Origin: Berkiella_A sp964633725
Lineage (GTDB): Bacteria > Pseudomonadota > Gammaproteobacteria > Berkiellales > Berkiellaceae
Direction of reading: 5' to 3'
Assembly: GCA_964633725.1 (NCBI GenBank)
Contig: CAZWHY010000009.1
Location: 1-64,000, forward strand
Length of the DNA stretch: 64,000 bases
The stretch's first letter is position 1, and every line of letters starts with the position of its first letter. The notes beneath the pieces are model-generated. The model ran no database searches. It saw nothing but the letters and a program-made list of their open reading frames with translations, and was not told the DNA's origin. This document shows positions 62,429-64,000 of this stretch, one piece after another. Position numbers and translations under genes: made by a program.

Positions 62429-63520
62429 TTGACGCAACACGAAGGCATATATAATTTTAGTTCTGGGCCGGCTTGTTTGCCGCAGAGTGTACTCGCAAAA
62501 ATCAAACAAGATATTCCAGATTGGCATAATGGCATGTCTGTTATGGAGGTTAGCCATCGTTCCAAGCCTTTTTTGTCGGTCAAAAATCAAGCGGAAGCTT
62601 CCCTTAGACAGTTATTAAATATCCCAGATGATTTTTGTATACTATTTATGCATGGTGGTGCACGTATGCAATTTTCTGCTGTAGGTTTGAATTTATTTCA
62701 CCCACAATCTACCGTGAATTTTTTGATTACCGGACATTGGTCTAATGAGGCCTATCATGAGGCGCTAAAATATGCGGATTGTCATATTGTCAGCCATAGT
62801 GAACAAAACGGCTATACAACCATTGCGCCATTTTCAGAATCAGATATTCAGCTAGATGCCAAGTATTTATATTATACAGATAATGAAACCATACATGGTA
62901 TTGAGTTTTTCAAACCGCCCGCAAGCCGTTTGGGTTTGATTGCCGATATGACATCCAGTATTTTAACCAAAGAAATTGATTTTGAGCAACATGATTTAAT
63001 TTATGCCAGTGCCCAAAAGAATTTAGGCATCGCAGGGGTGACTTTAGTCATTGTTCGAAAATCATTATTGGGGCAAGCGCATCCGTTGACGCCGTCGGTT
63101 TTAAATTATGAAATCATGGCTCAAAAAGCGTCGTTATATAATACACCTTCTGTTTTTGCGATTTATGTGTTGGGTTTGATTTTAGAATGGGTAAAAGAAA
63201 ACGGTGGTTTGAGGGCATTTGAGCAAAATGCAGCAGAACGCTCAAACCTGCTTTATCGCACGATAGATAATAGCGATTTTTATCAAAATAATGTGTTGCC
63301 AGAAGCACGCTCTAGAATGAATGTGCCTTTTTCTTTATCTACACCGGCATTAGAAGAAAAATTTATAACTGAGGCTTTGCAACAGGGCTTAATGGCTTTG
63401 AAAGGGCATCGGTCTGTTGGGGGCTGTAGAGCCAGTATGTATAATGCTATGCCACAAGCAGGAGTGCTTAAATTAGTGGGTTTTATGCAAAAATTTGAAA
63501 AAAATAATCAATTAAAATGA
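62429..63520 (+). CDS. serC: Phosphoserine aminotransferase
   Basis: 363 aa starting at TTG 62429, with AAGGA 8 nt upstream. Class V PLP aminotransferase: YNFSSGPACLPQSVL, MEVSHRSKPF, LFMHGGARMQFSAV, DMTSSI and the Schiff-base Lys in YASAQKNLGIAG. It converts 3-phosphohydroxypyruvate to phosphoserine and also serves pyridoxal phosphate synthesis. Its stop overlaps the aroA start (ATGA), the common serC-aroA pairing. Confidence 0.96.
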   Translation: MTQHEGIYNFSSGPACLPQSVLAKIKQDIPDWHNGMSVMEVSHRSKPFLSVKNQAEASLRQLLNIPDDFCILFMHGGARMQFSAVGLNLFHPQSTVNFLITGHWSNEAYHEALKYADCHIVSHSEQNGYTTIAPFSESDIQLDAKYLYYTDNETIHGIEFFKPPASRLGLIADMTSSILTKEIDFEQHDLIYASAQKNLGIAGVTLVIVRKSLLGQAHPLTPSVLNYEIMAQKASLYNTPSVFAIYVLGLILEWVKENGGLRAFEQNAAERSNLLYRTIDNSDFYQNNVLPEARSRMNVPFSLSTPALEEKFITEALQQGLMALKGHRSVGGCRASMYNAMPQAGVLKLVGFMQKFEKNNQLK

Positions 63521-64000
63521 AACTCATTGCAGAGCCAGTACATAAAATCTTAGGCGAGATTAATGTCCCTGGTGATAAGTCTATTTCCCATCGTGCTGTG
63601 ATGCTAGGTGCTATAGCAGAAGGCACCACAGAGGTTCACAACTTTTTAGCTTCAGAAGATTGTTTGCATACCATTTTGGTTCTGCAACAATTAGGTGTGG
63701 CTATAAAACAAGAAGGTAATCTGGTTCGCGTGGAGGGCAAGGGCTTATGGGGTTTGCAAGCGCCTACGGATGCTAAAAATAAGACTTTAGATTTTGGTAA
63801 TGCAGGTACGGGTATTCGGTTGATGAGCGGATTGCTTGTTGGGCAAAATTTCGACAGCGTACTATATGGTGATCTGCATTTAAACAATAGACCCATGAAT
63901 AGAATTATTGAGCCATTGCTTCAAATGGGGGCGAATATTCAAGGTGAGGTTCGAGGCGACGAGCAGTATCCGCCGCTCAAAATTATTGGGCGAGGGAGAG
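63517..64000 (+). CDS. aroA: 3-phosphoshikimate 1-carboxyvinyltransferase AroA (5' part)
   Basis: The first 161 codons; the gene runs off the window. EPSP synthase motifs VPGDKSISHRAVMLGAIAEG and DFGNAGTGIRLMSGLL are clear. The GDKSISHR and NAGTGIR forms are closer to the Bacillus / class II type than to the E. coli form (GSKSVSNR, NAGTAMR). It transfers enolpyruvate to shikimate 3-phosphate in aromatic amino acid synthesis. Confidence 0.95.
   Translation, partial: MKLIAEPVHKILGEINVPGDKSISHRAVMLGAIAEGTTEVHNFLASEDCLHTILVLQQLGVAIKQEGNLVRVEGKGLWGLQAPTDAKNKTLDFGNAGTGIRLMSGLLVGQNFDSVLYGDLHLNNRPMNRIIEPLLQMGANIQGEVRGDEQYPPLKIIGRGR

Noticed and set aside
1..64000. tRNA genes, CRISPR arrays, insertion sequences
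   Set aside because: No cloverleaf-like sequence with a CCA-adjacent stem, no regularly spaced direct repeats and no transposase-like protein were seen by eye; a tRNA or covariance-model scan would settle this.

Overview
The window is AT-rich chromosomal DNA of a Gram-negative gammaproteobacterium. It carries a complete type II secretion cluster, outer-membrane receptors and porins, ubiG, gyrA-serC-aroA, scpA-scpB-rluB, yciB and bolA. An ankyrin-repeat protein, two large orphan proteins of effector type (one a class-3 lipase) and a Thi5-type pyrimidine synthase point to a Legionellales-like, host- or protist-associated lineage. That placement is inference; no rRNA or other marker is present to fix it. 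I found no tRNA, rRNA, CRISPR array or insertion sequence.

Layout. 1-11.8 kb: a secreted Cys-rich protein, then type II secretion (gspD on the minus strand, a Sel1/SPOR lipoprotein, and gspC-E-F-G-H-I-J-K-L-M on the plus strand as a tightly overlapping operon). 12-18.4 kb: an accessory region with a DUF805 membrane protein, an orphan 556-aa protein, a mosaic of duplicated gene fragments, an ankyrin protein, and then VIT1-bolA-yciB. 18.5-23.2 kb: a housekeeping run, yciO-trpS-scpA-scpB-rluB. 23.2-30 kb: signalling, with a GGDEF protein, a TonB receptor-YfiR-hybrid kinase cassette and a YciK-like reductase. 30-34.3 kb: two small proteins (one resembling a bacteriocin precursor), a prolyl oligopeptidase and a MerR/TipAS regulator with a textbook operator-promoter. 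34.3-53.5 kb: a self-contained nitrate-respiration island with molybdate uptake (modABC), molybdopterin synthesis (moeB/Z, moaA, moaCB fusion, moeA, moaD, moaE, mobA), two NarK transporters, narGHJI, a DUF7009 protein and an alginate-export-type porin. 53.6-54.8 kb: a lipase-like protein followed by a scar of the porin 3' end. 54.8-57.8 kb: a thiamine operon under a TPP riboswitch. 57.9-64 kb: gph, ubiG, gyrA, serC and the start of aroA.

The most striking system is the thiamine operon. A Thi5-type HMP-P synthase, a Thi4-type thiazole synthase carrying a Cys at the sulfur-donor position, and a ThiD2-ThiE fusion together form a complete yeast-style route to thiamine phosphate in three genes, behind a bacterial TPP riboswitch.

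The second notable feature is genome rearrangement. Between 14.41 and 14.83 kb, fragments of VIT1, yciB and the DUF805 gene are joined at short microhomologies. The join order is that of a tandem-duplication or unequal-crossover junction, and it leaves two unrelated genes of similar size at equivalent positions. A similar 3'-end scar of the porin gene follows the lipase gene near 54.75 kb.
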